Below are positions 17,034 to 24,681 of a stretch of 64,000 bases of DNA, piece after piece. Where the stretch lies: assembly GCF_005960665.1 (NCBI RefSeq), contig NZ_CP040676.1:2142001-2206000 (forward strand). Direction: 5' to 3'. The stretch is from Exiguobacterium mexicanum. Its GTDB lineage: Bacteria > Bacillota > Bacilli > Exiguobacteriales > Exiguobacteriaceae. The position numbers were made by a program, and so were the translations under genes. The notes beneath the pieces are model-generated. The model saw nothing but the letters and a program-made list of their open reading frames with translations, had not been told where the DNA came from and made no database searches. How positions within the stretch are numbered: position 1 is the stretch's first letter; every line of letters begins with the position of its first letter.

Positions 17034-18719
17034 TTACCAGAGCACCCAGCCTTTCGCTCCCGGTGGCGCACTCTCAATCAAGTGCCAAATCGGGACCGTA
17101 TAAGCGAACGCAATCAAGACGAACGTGACGGTGATCCATAGTTTCCAGTTTTCAAAGAAACGAGGCGTCTCCATCGCTGCCTCTTCCGTCTCAGCGAGCG
17201 GGAATTCTTCCTCCCCTTTCGGCGCGAGGAACGACAAGTTGAACATTGAGTAAACGAAGATGAGGACCGAGATCAAGAGGATCGTCCCGCCAATCGCCAT
17301 GGCGATGTGGTATGGAATCCATTCGCGCGTAAGCGCATCCGAGAAGTACGTTGCCGGTCCGGTCCGACGCGGGTTGCCTTGGAGTCCTGAGATGTGCATT
17401 GCGTAAGACATGATTGACATCCCAAACGCCCACGTTCCCGTTTGAATCAATCCGAGTCGGTTCATTTTTTTCGTGAGTGTACGACCGCGCAATACCGGTA
17501 CGAGCCAATATGCCGTTCCGAAGAACGTCAAGGCGACGGCCGTCCCGACTGTGATATGGAAGTGACCTGTGACCCAAAGTGTGTTGTGGACCATCGCGTT
17601 CAATTGGTGCGATGCGTTGATGATCCCGCCGGCTCCGGCTGGAATGAAGAACAACATGCCGACGAACGGCGCGAGGAAACGGACATCCCCATATGGCATT
17701 TTCTTGACCCAACCGAATAACCCGCGGGCACCGAGTGCGCGACCACGCAGCTCGAACGTCGCAAACAGCGAGAACGCCGTCATAAACGACGGGATAACGA
17801 CGAGGAACGTCAAGATGACTTGAACGAACTTCCAGAACGGCTCAATCCCCGGCTCTGTCAACTGGTGGTGGAAACCGACCGGGAACGAGAACAAGAGGAA
17901 CAATAGGAACGCCATCCGGGCGAGCGCATCCGAGAAGATTTTCCCGCCGATGACTTTCGGCACGACCGTATACCAGACGATATAGGCCGGCATGAGCCAG
18001 AAATAGACGAGGGGGTGACCGAAGTACCAGAACAACGTCCGTGATAACTCAATCCCGACCGTATCTTTCCATCCGAGCGAGAGCGGCAGCAGCTGGAACA
18101 GAATCGTTCCGGCCACACCGAGCGTCGCGATGACCCACAATAGCATCGTCATGACACTCATATACGCCGGAAGCGGCGGGTGAATACCTGGGTTCTCCCG
18201 TTTGTAGTCCGCATACATCCGGAACATGGCGAACGCAGACAACCATGTGCCGACGACGAACAAGACGAGGCCGATATAGAAGATCGGGTCGGCCATGAGT
18301 GGCGCGTAAAACGTATACAACACAGTCGCTTTATTGGCGAGCACCATGATCGTGACGAGCACGGCACCGGCGATGATCATCCAAAATCCGAGCCACGCGA
18401 CCCGGGTCGGGAACGACTCAAAACGTCCGAACGACTTAGCGAGGAGCGCGTAAAGAAGACCGATGATGAACATTGTCGTGAAGACGAGACCGAGCATGAT
18501 GCCGTGCGCGGTCAAGAGTTGATAATAACCGAACACTTCCGGGATGACGCCCGTTCGGATGAGCGTCTGCATGAGTCCTGCCAAACCGCCGATTAAGACG
18601 GCGAGGACCGAAATGACGACATGGGCATAGGCGAGGCGCGCTTCTTTAACACCGATACTTGGTACCGGTACGCCGCGTTCCATTTCCCACTGTTTTAATT
18701 TTGAGGCTACGTCATTCAT
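17034..18719 (-). CDS. ba3-type cytochrome c oxidase subunit I
   Basis: This 561-residue haem-copper oxidase core has about 13 membrane segments. Haem and copper ligands are visible: an N-terminal His in TAHGIMLG, the Cu-B His and cross-linked Tyr in FGHPLVYFWLMPAYIVWY, the HHQ pair, and HFHITVG with the two C-terminal haem histidines. The GHPLVYFW...AYIVWY arrangement and short overall form match the B-type (ba3, Thermus-like) oxidases, not aa3 or cbb3. It reduces O2 to water at the cytoplasmic membrane, usually with high affinity. It directly abuts subunit II with no gap. Confidence 0.93.
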   Translation of the reverse strand: MNDVASKLKQWEMERGVPVPSIGVKEARLAYAHVVISVLAVLIGGLAGLMQTLIRTGVIPEVFGYYQLLTAHGIMLGLVFTTMFIIGLLYALLAKSFGRFESFPTRVAWLGFWMIIAGAVLVTIMVLANKATVLYTFYAPLMADPIFYIGLVLFVVGTWLSAFAMFRMYADYKRENPGIHPPLPAYMSVMTMLLWVIATLGVAGTILFQLLPLSLGWKDTVGIELSRTLFWYFGHPLVYFWLMPAYIVWYTVVPKVIGGKIFSDALARMAFLLFLLFSFPVGFHHQLTEPGIEPFWKFVQVILTFLVVIPSFMTAFSLFATFELRGRALGARGLFGWVKKMPYGDVRFLAPFVGMLFFIPAGAGGIINASHQLNAMVHNTLWVTGHFHITVGTAVALTFFGTAYWLVPVLRGRTLTKKMNRLGLIQTGTWAFGMSIMSYAMHISGLQGNPRRTGPATYFSDALTREWIPYHIAMAIGGTILLISVLIFVYSMFNLSFLAPKGEEEFPLAETEEAAMETPRFFENWKLWITVTFVLIAFAYTVPIWHLIESAPPGAKGWVLW

Positions 18720-19190
18720 TTAGTCCACCACCTTAATTTTTGTCGACATCATGTGATGTCCGGTTCCACAGTATTCGTTACATAGAATCAAGAATTCGCC
18801 TGCTTCTTCGAACGTATACGTGAGCGAGTTGATGTGACCTGGCACGACCATCATATTGACCGGTGTCCCTGTCAATTGGAACCCGTGGACGACGTCCGGT
18901 GACGTGACGAGAAACGTGACTTTCGCCCCTTTTGGGATTTCCACATTGCCCGGTGTGAATGTGAACGCTTGGGCGACCATGACGAGCTCATACTCGTTGT
19001 CACCGATTTTATGAAGCCCTGGTTTGTCGAACGGTGCAGTTTGATGCACTTTTGCCGGGTCGATCAAATCGGCGTCCGAAGCCGGCTGATTCCCTGCCGC
19101 AAACGCAGAGATACCGAGCACTGTCAAAAAGACGCCTAATAGAATAATGCCGAATACTAACCAATACTTCTCAAGTTTATGAATATGCAT
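18720..19190 (-). CDS. ba3-type cytochrome c oxidase subunit II
   Basis: This 156-residue protein has one N-terminal membrane anchor (about 10-32) and an outside cupredoxin domain. The binuclear Cu-A site is in CNEYCGTGHHMM near the C-terminus, with an upstream His in VVHGFQL. The single membrane helix is the ba3 pattern; aa3 subunit II has two. Cu-A accepts electrons from cytochrome c and passes them to subunit I. It lies between the tiny subunit IIa gene and subunit I, and starts after GAGGAGGG. Confidence 0.93.
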   Translation of the reverse strand: MHIHKLEKYWLVFGIILLGVFLTVLGISAFAAGNQPASDADLIDPAKVHQTAPFDKPGLHKIGDNEYELVMVAQAFTFTPGNVEIPKGAKVTFLVTSPDVVHGFQLTGTPVNMMVVPGHINSLTYTFEEAGEFLILCNEYCGTGHHMMSTKIKVVD

Positions 19191-19212
19191 CGTGCTTCCC
19201 TCCTCTTGCTCG

Positions 19213-19332
19213 TTATCGTGTCACAAATAAGTAAAAGACCGACGACCACATGGCAATGATGACGCCAGCGACAATCATGACCGATGTGAACGTGCCTTTT
19301 AAGTTCGGTTCTTGTCCATCGTTTTTCTCCAC
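19213..19332 (-). CDS. ba3 oxidase small subunit IIa (39 residues)
   Basis: This short gene is easily missed. It reads from GTG at 19330-19332 to TAA at 19213 and gives a hydrophilic N-terminus (MEKNDGQEPNLKGTFTS) and one membrane helix (VMIVAGVIIAMWSSVFYLF), ending VTR. That is the length and layout of subunit IIa of ba3 oxidases, where the extra helix replaces the missing second helix of subunit II. The GTG is favoured because AAAGGGG lies eight bases before it. An in-frame upstream ATG (19367-19369) overlaps the predicted -10, so it would not be transcribed. It is the first gene of the oxidase operon, 22 bp before subunit II. Confidence 0.85.
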   Translation of the reverse strand: MEKNDGQEPNLKGTFTSVMIVAGVIIAMWSSVFYLFVTR

Positions 19333-19366
19333 GTGAAGGACCCCTTTCCCTTTGATTTCCACTTTC

Positions 19367-19372
19367 ATTGTA
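19367..19372 (-). promoter_or_regulatory. -10 element of the ba3 oxidase operon
   Basis: TACAAT on the minus strand. The predicted start site near 19360 gives a leader of about 29 bases and places the Fnr site centre at about -42. Confidence 0.55.
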
Positions 19373-19394
19373 TGAAAAGGGGCACTGATTAATA

Positions 19395-19410
19395 TGTGAC
19401 ATTTGTCACT
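19395..19410 (-). promoter_or_regulatory. Fnr-type operator of the ba3 oxidase operon
   Basis: TGTGA-N6-TCACT, one base from the Crp/Fnr consensus. It is centred about 42 bp upstream of the predicted transcription start, which is the class II activator position. No good -35 is present, as expected for an activated promoter. Confidence 0.65.
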
Positions 19411-19481
19411 TCAAAAGTGACAATCACATCAAATTTGCGTAGTTTCCACACATAAAGTTCACATTTGGAAAAAAGGCATAC

Positions 19482-19520
19482 AAAAAGGCGATTGCTCCGA
19501 CATCAGTCGGTCCAATCACC
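19482..19520 (-). terminator. fnr terminator
   Basis: GGTGATTGGACCGAC pairs imperfectly with GTCGGAGCAATCGCC, followed on the minus strand by five T residues. It separates the fnr message from the oxidase operon. Confidence 0.75.
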
Positions 19521-19576
19521 TGTTCATGTTCTCATGTTGTGACGCCGCACGTTTTTCAATGCTTATGAACGGCAAG

Positions 19577-20287
19577 TCAAAGCCGACAAATACCGGCGGG
19601 ACAGCCTTCGCAGTAACATAGCTCTTTTAGGAAATCGATGTCATGCAACACCATCGATGTCGGAGTCGTCGTTAACACGCCTTCTTTCCGCCACTGGTTC
19701 ATCATTCGATTGACCGTTTCGCGAGGTGCACCGATCAATTGTCCGAGTTCGCCGTCAGACGGATGTCTCGGAACTGTGACCCCCTCTGTCTCCTCTACGC
19801 CGTGCATTGCCGCCATGCGAAGCAACGTCGAGGCGAGCGCCCCTGGCTTCCCATACAGCAACAAGTCACGCAACTTCATCTCGGACTGTTTACGCATCAT
19901 CGAAGTCCAACGCAATACCTCCGTAGCCAGCTGCGCGTCTTGACGCACGAGCTCGTCCATCTCTTGTTTTGAAATCCAGCCGATGACACTGTCCTCGGTC
20001 GTCTCGATACTATAGGAGCTCGGGAATACCTCGTCGATGTCGAACTCTCCAAAGAAGTCGTCAGCGCCGTATATGAACATGATGAGCGAACTCCCTTTTT
20101 TCGTCAGTTTCGTGAATTTGACGGTACCGCTCTTCAAATAAAAGAACTTACTGCATCTTTCGCCTTCCCAACAAACGATACTCGCTTTTGAATATTCTTG
20201 AAACGTCATCATCTCGAATAAGAGCTGTTTCGTCTCTTCTGAGAAGACGAAGCTGTTCGGTTGGGTCGTCCCACATTTCATAGTCAT
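19577..20287 (-). CDS. fnr: Fnr-type Crp/Fnr-family oxygen regulator
   Basis: This 236-residue regulator has a cyclic-nucleotide-binding-like domain (about 20-130), a dimer helix, and a Crp-type winged helix with recognition helix near GAPRETVNRMMNQWRKEGV. The C-terminus CEGCPAGIC gives CxxC-x4-C, the spacing of the C-terminal 4Fe-4S cluster cysteines of Bacillus Fnr, unlike E. coli FNR where they are N-terminal. The frame is open to 20365, but the ATG at 20287 has a GGAGGGAG site and gives the Bacillus Fnr length. It lies upstream of the ba3 operon, which carries a matching site. Activation under low oxygen is the expected mode. Confidence 0.87.
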   Translation of the reverse strand: MTMKCGTTQPNSFVFSEETKQLLFEMMTFQEYSKASIVCWEGERCSKFFYLKSGTVKFTKLTKKGSSLIMFIYGADDFFGEFDIDEVFPSSYSIETTEDSVIGWISKQEMDELVRQDAQLATEVLRWTSMMRKQSEMKLRDLLLYGKPGALASTLLRMAAMHGVEETEGVTVPRHPSDGELGQLIGAPRETVNRMMNQWRKEGVLTTTPTSMVLHDIDFLKELCYCEGCPAGICRL

Positions 20288-20348
20288 GTTGTCTGCTCCC
20301 TCCACTGGTCTCATGCCTAATCTGGCCTCGTGCGTGATATATGGTTTT

Positions 20349-20401
20349 ATTATACAGGAGGGCAATGGGCATTTTCATAAAAGTATGTGACATTTCAAAC
20401 A
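20349..20401 (-). promoter_or_regulatory. fnr promoter with a half Fnr site
   Basis: A TATAAT -10 on the minus strand (20349-20354) without a strong -35. About 50 bp upstream of the predicted start is TGTGACATTTCAAACA (20386-20401), of which only the TGTGA half fits. This suggests weak autoregulation. Confidence 0.4.
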
Positions 20402-20423
20402 ATCTTCTTATTTTTTCGTTCAC

Positions 20424-20453
20424 AAAAAAAAGACTGCAGGCTCTCTGCAGTCT
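20424..20453 (-). terminator. Terminator of the aldehyde dehydrogenase gene
   Basis: AGACTGCAG pairs with CTGCAGTCT, followed on the minus strand by a run of eight T residues. Confidence 0.9.
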
Positions 20454-20460
20454 AATCCAA

Positions 20461-21846
20461 TCATCGGTAGACGAGTCGAATCAACTTCTCGGCTCCTTTG
20501 AAGTTCGGATAACGAACCGGCAAATCAAATTTCGTCGTATTGCGTAAAATCGATTTGGCATGGCTGAACGTCTCAAAGCTGTAGCGACCATGATACGAGC
20601 CCATTCCGCTCTCACCGACGCCACCGAACGGCAGGTTCGGGTTCGTCAAATGCATAAGAACATCATTGACACAACCTCCGCCAAACGTGAGATACTTCAT
20701 CACCTTCTGCTCCACCTCTTTCGTCTCAGTGAACAAATAGAGCGCGAGCGGGTGTGGGCGCGCTGCAACGAAATCAATCACTTCATCGAGTTGACGATAC
20801 GTGAGTACCGGTAGAATCGGCCCAAAAATCTCATCCTTCATAACGTTTGCGTCTTCTTCGATGTCCGTCAATACAGTCGGAGCGATCTTCAATTGATCTC
20901 GGTCGGTCTGACCTCCGAAAAATACGTCGCCTTCCGTCAAATATCCGGTCAAACGGTCGAAATGTGTCTCATTGACGATTCGTGTGAACCGCTTCGTCCC
21001 GACGCCATTCCCGAACATCGTGAACGCTTCACGTTTAATGGCTTCGAGGAATACCTCTCGTTTCGATTCATGGACGAGGACATAGTCTGGAGCGACGCAC
21101 GTTTGCCCGGCGTTCATCCATTTGCCCCAAGCGATCCGTTTCGCCGCAATCTCGATATTGGCATCGTCATGGACGATGGCCGGCGATTTCCCGCCGAGCT
21201 CAAGCGTGACCGGCGTCAAATGTTTCGCCGCCGCCTCCATGACAATTTTTCCGACCGGTGTCGACCCAGTGAAGAAGATATGGTCCCACTTCTTTGCGAG
21301 CAGTTCCGTCGCCACGTCTTTATCTCCTTCGACGCTGACGACGTAGCGGTCAGTGAACGCCCGTTCGAGCACTTTTGTGATTATTTGGGCGACGTTCGGT
21401 GTCAATTCCGAAGGCTTCACGACGGCCGTGTTCCCTGCGGCAATCGCTCCGATGAGCGGTGCCATCGCCAATTGAAACGGGTAGTTCCATGGAGCGATAA
21501 TCAGTACCGTGCCATAAGGTTCATACATGACCTCACTTTTCGTCCCGAGATGAATCGAAGCACCGCGGACTCGCTTCGGGCGCATCCAACGTTTCAACTC
21601 ACGAGTCGTCCGTGTAATCTCATCGTAGACGAAACCAATTTCCGTCGTGAACGCGTCGAGTTCCGATTTGTTCAAATCCTGCTCCAACGCTTGGAGAATT
21701 TCGGCCTCATGATGTTTGATCGATTCTTTTAAAAACGTCAGCATACTGAGACGGAATGCGAGCGATTTGGTCGCTTGGGTCCGATAGAAACGACGTTGTT
21801 TACGGATGAGCTCTTCGATGGTCAACTGTTCGATTGGTGCGAGCAT
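20461..21846 (-). CDS. Aldehyde dehydrogenase (class 3-like, YwdH type)
   Basis: This 461-residue NAD(P)-dependent aldehyde dehydrogenase has substrate and cofactor motif IIAPWNYPFQLAMAPL, FTGSTPVGK, catalytic Glu in LELGGKSPAIV and catalytic Cys in NAGQTCVAPDY. C-terminal motifs EIFGPILPV and FGGVGESGMGSYHG follow. The short length and the YHG-type C-terminus are typical of class 3/YwdH enzymes, which oxidise fatty or aromatic aldehydes. The frame is open to 21933, but the ATG at 21846 follows GGGAGG and gives the usual length. It is a single-gene unit. Confidence 0.91.
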   Translation of the reverse strand: MLAPIEQLTIEELIRKQRRFYRTQATKSLAFRLSMLTFLKESIKHHEAEILQALEQDLNKSELDAFTTEIGFVYDEITRTTRELKRWMRPKRVRGASIHLGTKSEVMYEPYGTVLIIAPWNYPFQLAMAPLIGAIAAGNTAVVKPSELTPNVAQIITKVLERAFTDRYVVSVEGDKDVATELLAKKWDHIFFTGSTPVGKIVMEAAAKHLTPVTLELGGKSPAIVHDDANIEIAAKRIAWGKWMNAGQTCVAPDYVLVHESKREVFLEAIKREAFTMFGNGVGTKRFTRIVNETHFDRLTGYLTEGDVFFGGQTDRDQLKIAPTVLTDIEEDANVMKDEIFGPILPVLTYRQLDEVIDFVAARPHPLALYLFTETKEVEQKVMKYLTFGGGCVNDVLMHLTNPNLPFGGVGESGMGSYHGRYSFETFSHAKSILRNTTKFDLPVRYPNFKGAEKLIRLVYR

Positions 21847-21945
21847 AAATCTGCCTCCCTTAGATGATAGCGCTAGCTTCATCTTATCATTTTCTCTTGG
21901 CCATCGACCATTTTGAACCTTCGCTCTGCACACTCTCGGTCTGCC

Positions 21946-23103
21946 TTATCTCACGGGCACGTTCCGCTTTTTCGCTTGTTGCATCATGACGAGAACCAAC
22001 CCGGCGGCGAGCAAGATGCCTCCGGTCACCGTGAATTTTTGCGTCAACGTGATGGAAAGCCAGCCTAAAAAAGCCGAGCCCGTTACCGTCCCGAGCGAGA
22101 AGAAGGCATAAAAATATCCGTAGGATTTGCCACGGTTGGCATGGTTGGTGGCTTTGATCAACATCGTGTTGATGGCTGGGAACAAGATCGCGAAACCGAC
22201 ACCGTACAAGGCGAGCACCCCGTATAAGAGACTAGATGTCTCGGCACGGCCAATCAACAGTTGGCTCACACCAAGAATGCCGACACCGAGTGCCGCAAGT
22301 TTCGCTGGTTCGATTTGATCGAACAAACGGTTCGTCGGTAACACAAATACGAGCACCGCCATGATTCCGAACGTACTAAGCAGTGTCCCGCTCAAGCGGG
22401 AGTCATAGCCGAGCGACTGTACATAAAGTGGTAGCAAGAACGCGATCGCACCTTGCGAGAACATTAAAAGGAAGGCACCGATATACGCCTTCACGACGTC
22501 ACGTTCAAGCCGTGATTTCCCTTCCTCTTGACGGCTCGATGTTCCGAGCGACAGTTTCGACGGACGTAAAAAGACGAGTGCGAGTAATGCGACCATCGCC
22601 CCATAAAACGCGACGTATGTGAAAACGACGGGGACGGTCGTTCGACTCGCCATGATCCCACTGAACGCCGGCCCGATGATGGCCGCCAACCCGACAAAAC
22701 TGCCGGTCAATGCCACTTTCTTCCCTTGACGGTTCGCTGCGGTCAAATTGGCAGACAACGTGAACGCGGCCGGTACGATCAAGCCGGCGACGAACCCGTG
22801 CACGACGCGGACGATGAGAAGCGTCGTCGATGTGTCGACGAGATGGTATGACAATAGACTGAGGCTCGATAGCCCGAGACCGACGAATAAGATGACGATC
22901 GGACCGATCCGGTCAGTCCAGATTCCCGATAAAATGTTGCCGAACGTGTTCGACAATGAATAAATGGCAATGACGAGTCCGGCGATGAACGGTGTCGCAC
23001 CGACCGATGTCGCGAACGTGCTCATGACTGGAAGCTGGGCAAAAAGATCAAAGAAAGCAAAAAAGACGATACTATAAATGACAAAGGCAGATGCTTTGTT
23101 CAT
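21946..23103 (-). CDS. Major facilitator superfamily transporter
   Basis: This 385-residue protein has 12 predicted membrane segments, the MFS loop motif GIWTDRIGPI after segment 2, and a second half beginning near residue 195. It resembles the YfmO/YitG-like drug or metabolite exporters. ATG at 23103 follows AAGGAG; a GTG two codons earlier lacks such spacing. Substrate is unknown. It may be followed by the aldehyde dehydrogenase gene in a loose unit (about 100-bp gap). Confidence 0.85.
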   Translation of the reverse strand: MNKASAFVIYSIVFFAFFDLFAQLPVMSTFATSVGATPFIAGLVIAIYSLSNTFGNILSGIWTDRIGPIVILFVGLGLSSLSLLSYHLVDTSTTLLIVRVVHGFVAGLIVPAAFTLSANLTAANRQGKKVALTGSFVGLAAIIGPAFSGIMASRTTVPVVFTYVAFYGAMVALLALVFLRPSKLSLGTSSRQEEGKSRLERDVVKAYIGAFLLMFSQGAIAFLLPLYVQSLGYDSRLSGTLLSTFGIMAVLVFVLPTNRLFDQIEPAKLAALGVGILGVSQLLIGRAETSSLLYGVLALYGVGFAILFPAINTMLIKATNHANRGKSYGYFYAFFSLGTVTGSAFLGWLSITLTQKFTVTGGILLAAGLVLVMMQQAKKRNVPVR

Positions 23104-23204
23104 AGTCACAACTCCTTGGTACAGCCCGATTTTCGAACTGTTCGTTTCAGCTTCAGTCTAGCTTGCCGGTTTCACTTTGTATACACGGGAAGGCGCACGG
23201 ACAC

Positions 23205-23241
23205 AAAAATGCCCTACAAACCAGTGGCTTGTAGGGCATTT
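23205..23241. terminator. deoD terminator
   Basis: AAATGCCCTACAA pairs with TTGTAGGGCATTT around a short loop, with an A tract that becomes a T tract on the minus strand. Confidence 0.88.
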
Positions 23242-23244
23242 GCA

Positions 23245-23958
23245 TCAGTTCGTGACTTCGACCGCTGTATCGAGTGCGACACGGATCATCTCGTCAAACG
23301 TCGTTTGACGTTCTTCGGATGTCGTCTCTTCTCCTGTCAACAAGTGGTCTGAGATCGTAAGGATCGTCAACGCGTTCACTTTATGTTTCGCAGCGAGTGT
23401 GTAGAGTCCTGCCGCCTCCATCTCGATGGCGAGGCAACCGAAGTCGGCCCACTTCTTGAAATGGTGGAAATCATCTTGATAGAATTGGTCGGCTGTGAAG
23501 ATTTGACCGACTTTGACCGGGATGCCGGCCTTTTCAGCGTTCATATAAGCGCGATGTAGGAGGTCGAACGTCGCTGTCGGTGCATAGTCCATCCCGTTGA
23601 AGCGCACACGGTTTTGACCCATCTCACTCGATGCGCTCATCGCGATGACGACGTCACGTACTTTAACGTCTTCTTGAATCCCACCGGCCGTACCGACACG
23701 GATCAAGTTTTTCGCGCCGTATGACATGATCAATTCGTTCACGTAAATCGACATCGATGGAACGCCCATTCCTGTCCCTTGAACCGAAATGCGTTTCCCT
23801 TTATATGTTCCTGTGAAGCCATACATCCCGCGGACCTCGTTATATAACTCGACGTCCTCAAGGAACGTTTCCGCGATATATTTCGCGCGAAGCGGATCTC
23901 CCGGTAACAATACCGTTTCTGCGATTTGTCCTGGTTCTGCCCCAATGTGTACACTCAT
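23245..23958 (-). CDS. deoD: Purine-nucleoside phosphorylase DeoD
   Basis: This 237-residue hexameric-type phosphorylase cleaves purine (deoxy)nucleosides with phosphate to free base and (deoxy)ribose-1-phosphate. The N-terminus [20 protein letters not shown] has the phosphate-site Gly/Asp. RVGTAGGI, the nucleoside-binding MEMEAAGLY and the catalytic Asp in [10 protein letters not shown] are visible. It starts 15 bp after the response regulator on the same strand with a GGAGG site, so it could be co-transcribed with the two-component genes. A functional link to them is not otherwise apparent. Confidence 0.95.
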   Translation of the reverse strand: MSVHIGAEPGQIAETVLLPGDPLRAKYIAETFLEDVELYNEVRGMYGFTGTYKGKRISVQGTGMGVPSMSIYVNELIMSYGAKNLIRVGTAGGIQEDVKVRDVVIAMSASSEMGQNRVRFNGMDYAPTATFDLLHRAYMNAEKAGIPVKVGQIFTADQFYQDDFHHFKKWADFGCLAIEMEAAGLYTLAAKHKVNALTILTISDHLLTGEETTSEERQTTFDEMIRVALDTAVEVTN

Positions 23959-23973
23959 GATTAAATTCCTCCT

Positions 23974-24681
23974 TCAAGATAGTCGGTGACACTGCTCCCG
24001 ATATTCATTCGGCGTGATGCCAACCTGTTTTTTAAAGACTTTCCGGAAATATTTATCATCCGAAAAGCCGACCGCTTGGGCGACTTCATAAATACGTTGT
24101 CCACTCGTCTCAAGGAGACGTTTCGCCTCGAGCATCCGGATCGACAGCAAATATTCGGATAAGTTGACGCCGTACTGTTGTTTGAAGCGACGCGATATGT
24201 ATTCGCGGCTCAAGTAAAAGCGCTCGCTCATCCCTTGTAAGCTGAGTTCTTCCGCATAATGGCGCTCGATGAACGCACCAATCTGTAGAATCGGATCCGC
24301 TTCATCAGGCGTGACGTCAGCAAGAGCGCGTGCAAGCGTCTCATTCAAGACGTCCGGGTCGATCGGCTTCAACAAGTAATCAAAACTACCGAGCTGAATC
24401 GCACGCCGCATGTACGAATATTCGTCATAACCGGTCAATACGATTAGCTTGGTCGCCTCAGCTTCCTTATGAACCCATTCCATCAGCTCGATGCCGTTAC
24501 AACGAGGCATCTGCAGGTCCGATAAAATCAGTGCCGGCCGTTCCTTGGCGATGATTCGTTTCGCTTCTTCCCCGTCCTGCGCCTCGATCACTTTCGTGAC
24601 GCCGAGCTGTTCCCACTCCCCGAGCAGTTTCACCGCTTCCCGTACCGGCGACTCATCGTCCACGATCAACACTTTCGTCAT
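23974..24681 (-). CDS. YesN-type response regulator (receiver + AraC HTH)
   Basis: This 235-residue protein has a receiver domain with DD at 8-9 and phosphoacceptor Asp55 (LILSDLQMPR), then an AraC-family double helix-turn-helix (about 135-235). The second HTH reads IYEVAQAVGFSDDKYFRKVFKK and ends GITPNEYRE. This combination is the YesN group, which usually activates carbohydrate ABC importers. The start overlaps the kinase gene by four bases. The nearest sugar importer in the window (31.8-36.6 kb) carries a repeated promoter element that is a possible target; that link is inference. Confidence 0.88.
   Translation of the reverse strand: MTKVLIVDDESPVREAVKLLGEWEQLGVTKVIEAQDGEEAKRIIAKERPALILSDLQMPRCNGIELMEWVHKEAEATKLIVLTGYDEYSYMRRAIQLGSFDYLLKPIDPDVLNETLARALADVTPDEADPILQIGAFIERHYAEELSLQGMSERFYLSREYISRRFKQQYGVNLSEYLLSIRMLEAKRLLETSGQRIYEVAQAVGFSDDKYFRKVFKKQVGITPNEYREQCHRLS

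Noticed and set aside
19395-19435. A second Fnr site made from TGTGATTGTCACTT on the minus strand
   Set aside because: The half sites are separated by only three bases, not the six needed, so only the site at 19395-19410 is reported.
20893-21732. 279-codon open frame opposite the aldehyde dehydrogenase gene
   Set aside because: Antisense to conserved catalytic motifs, with no ribosome site.
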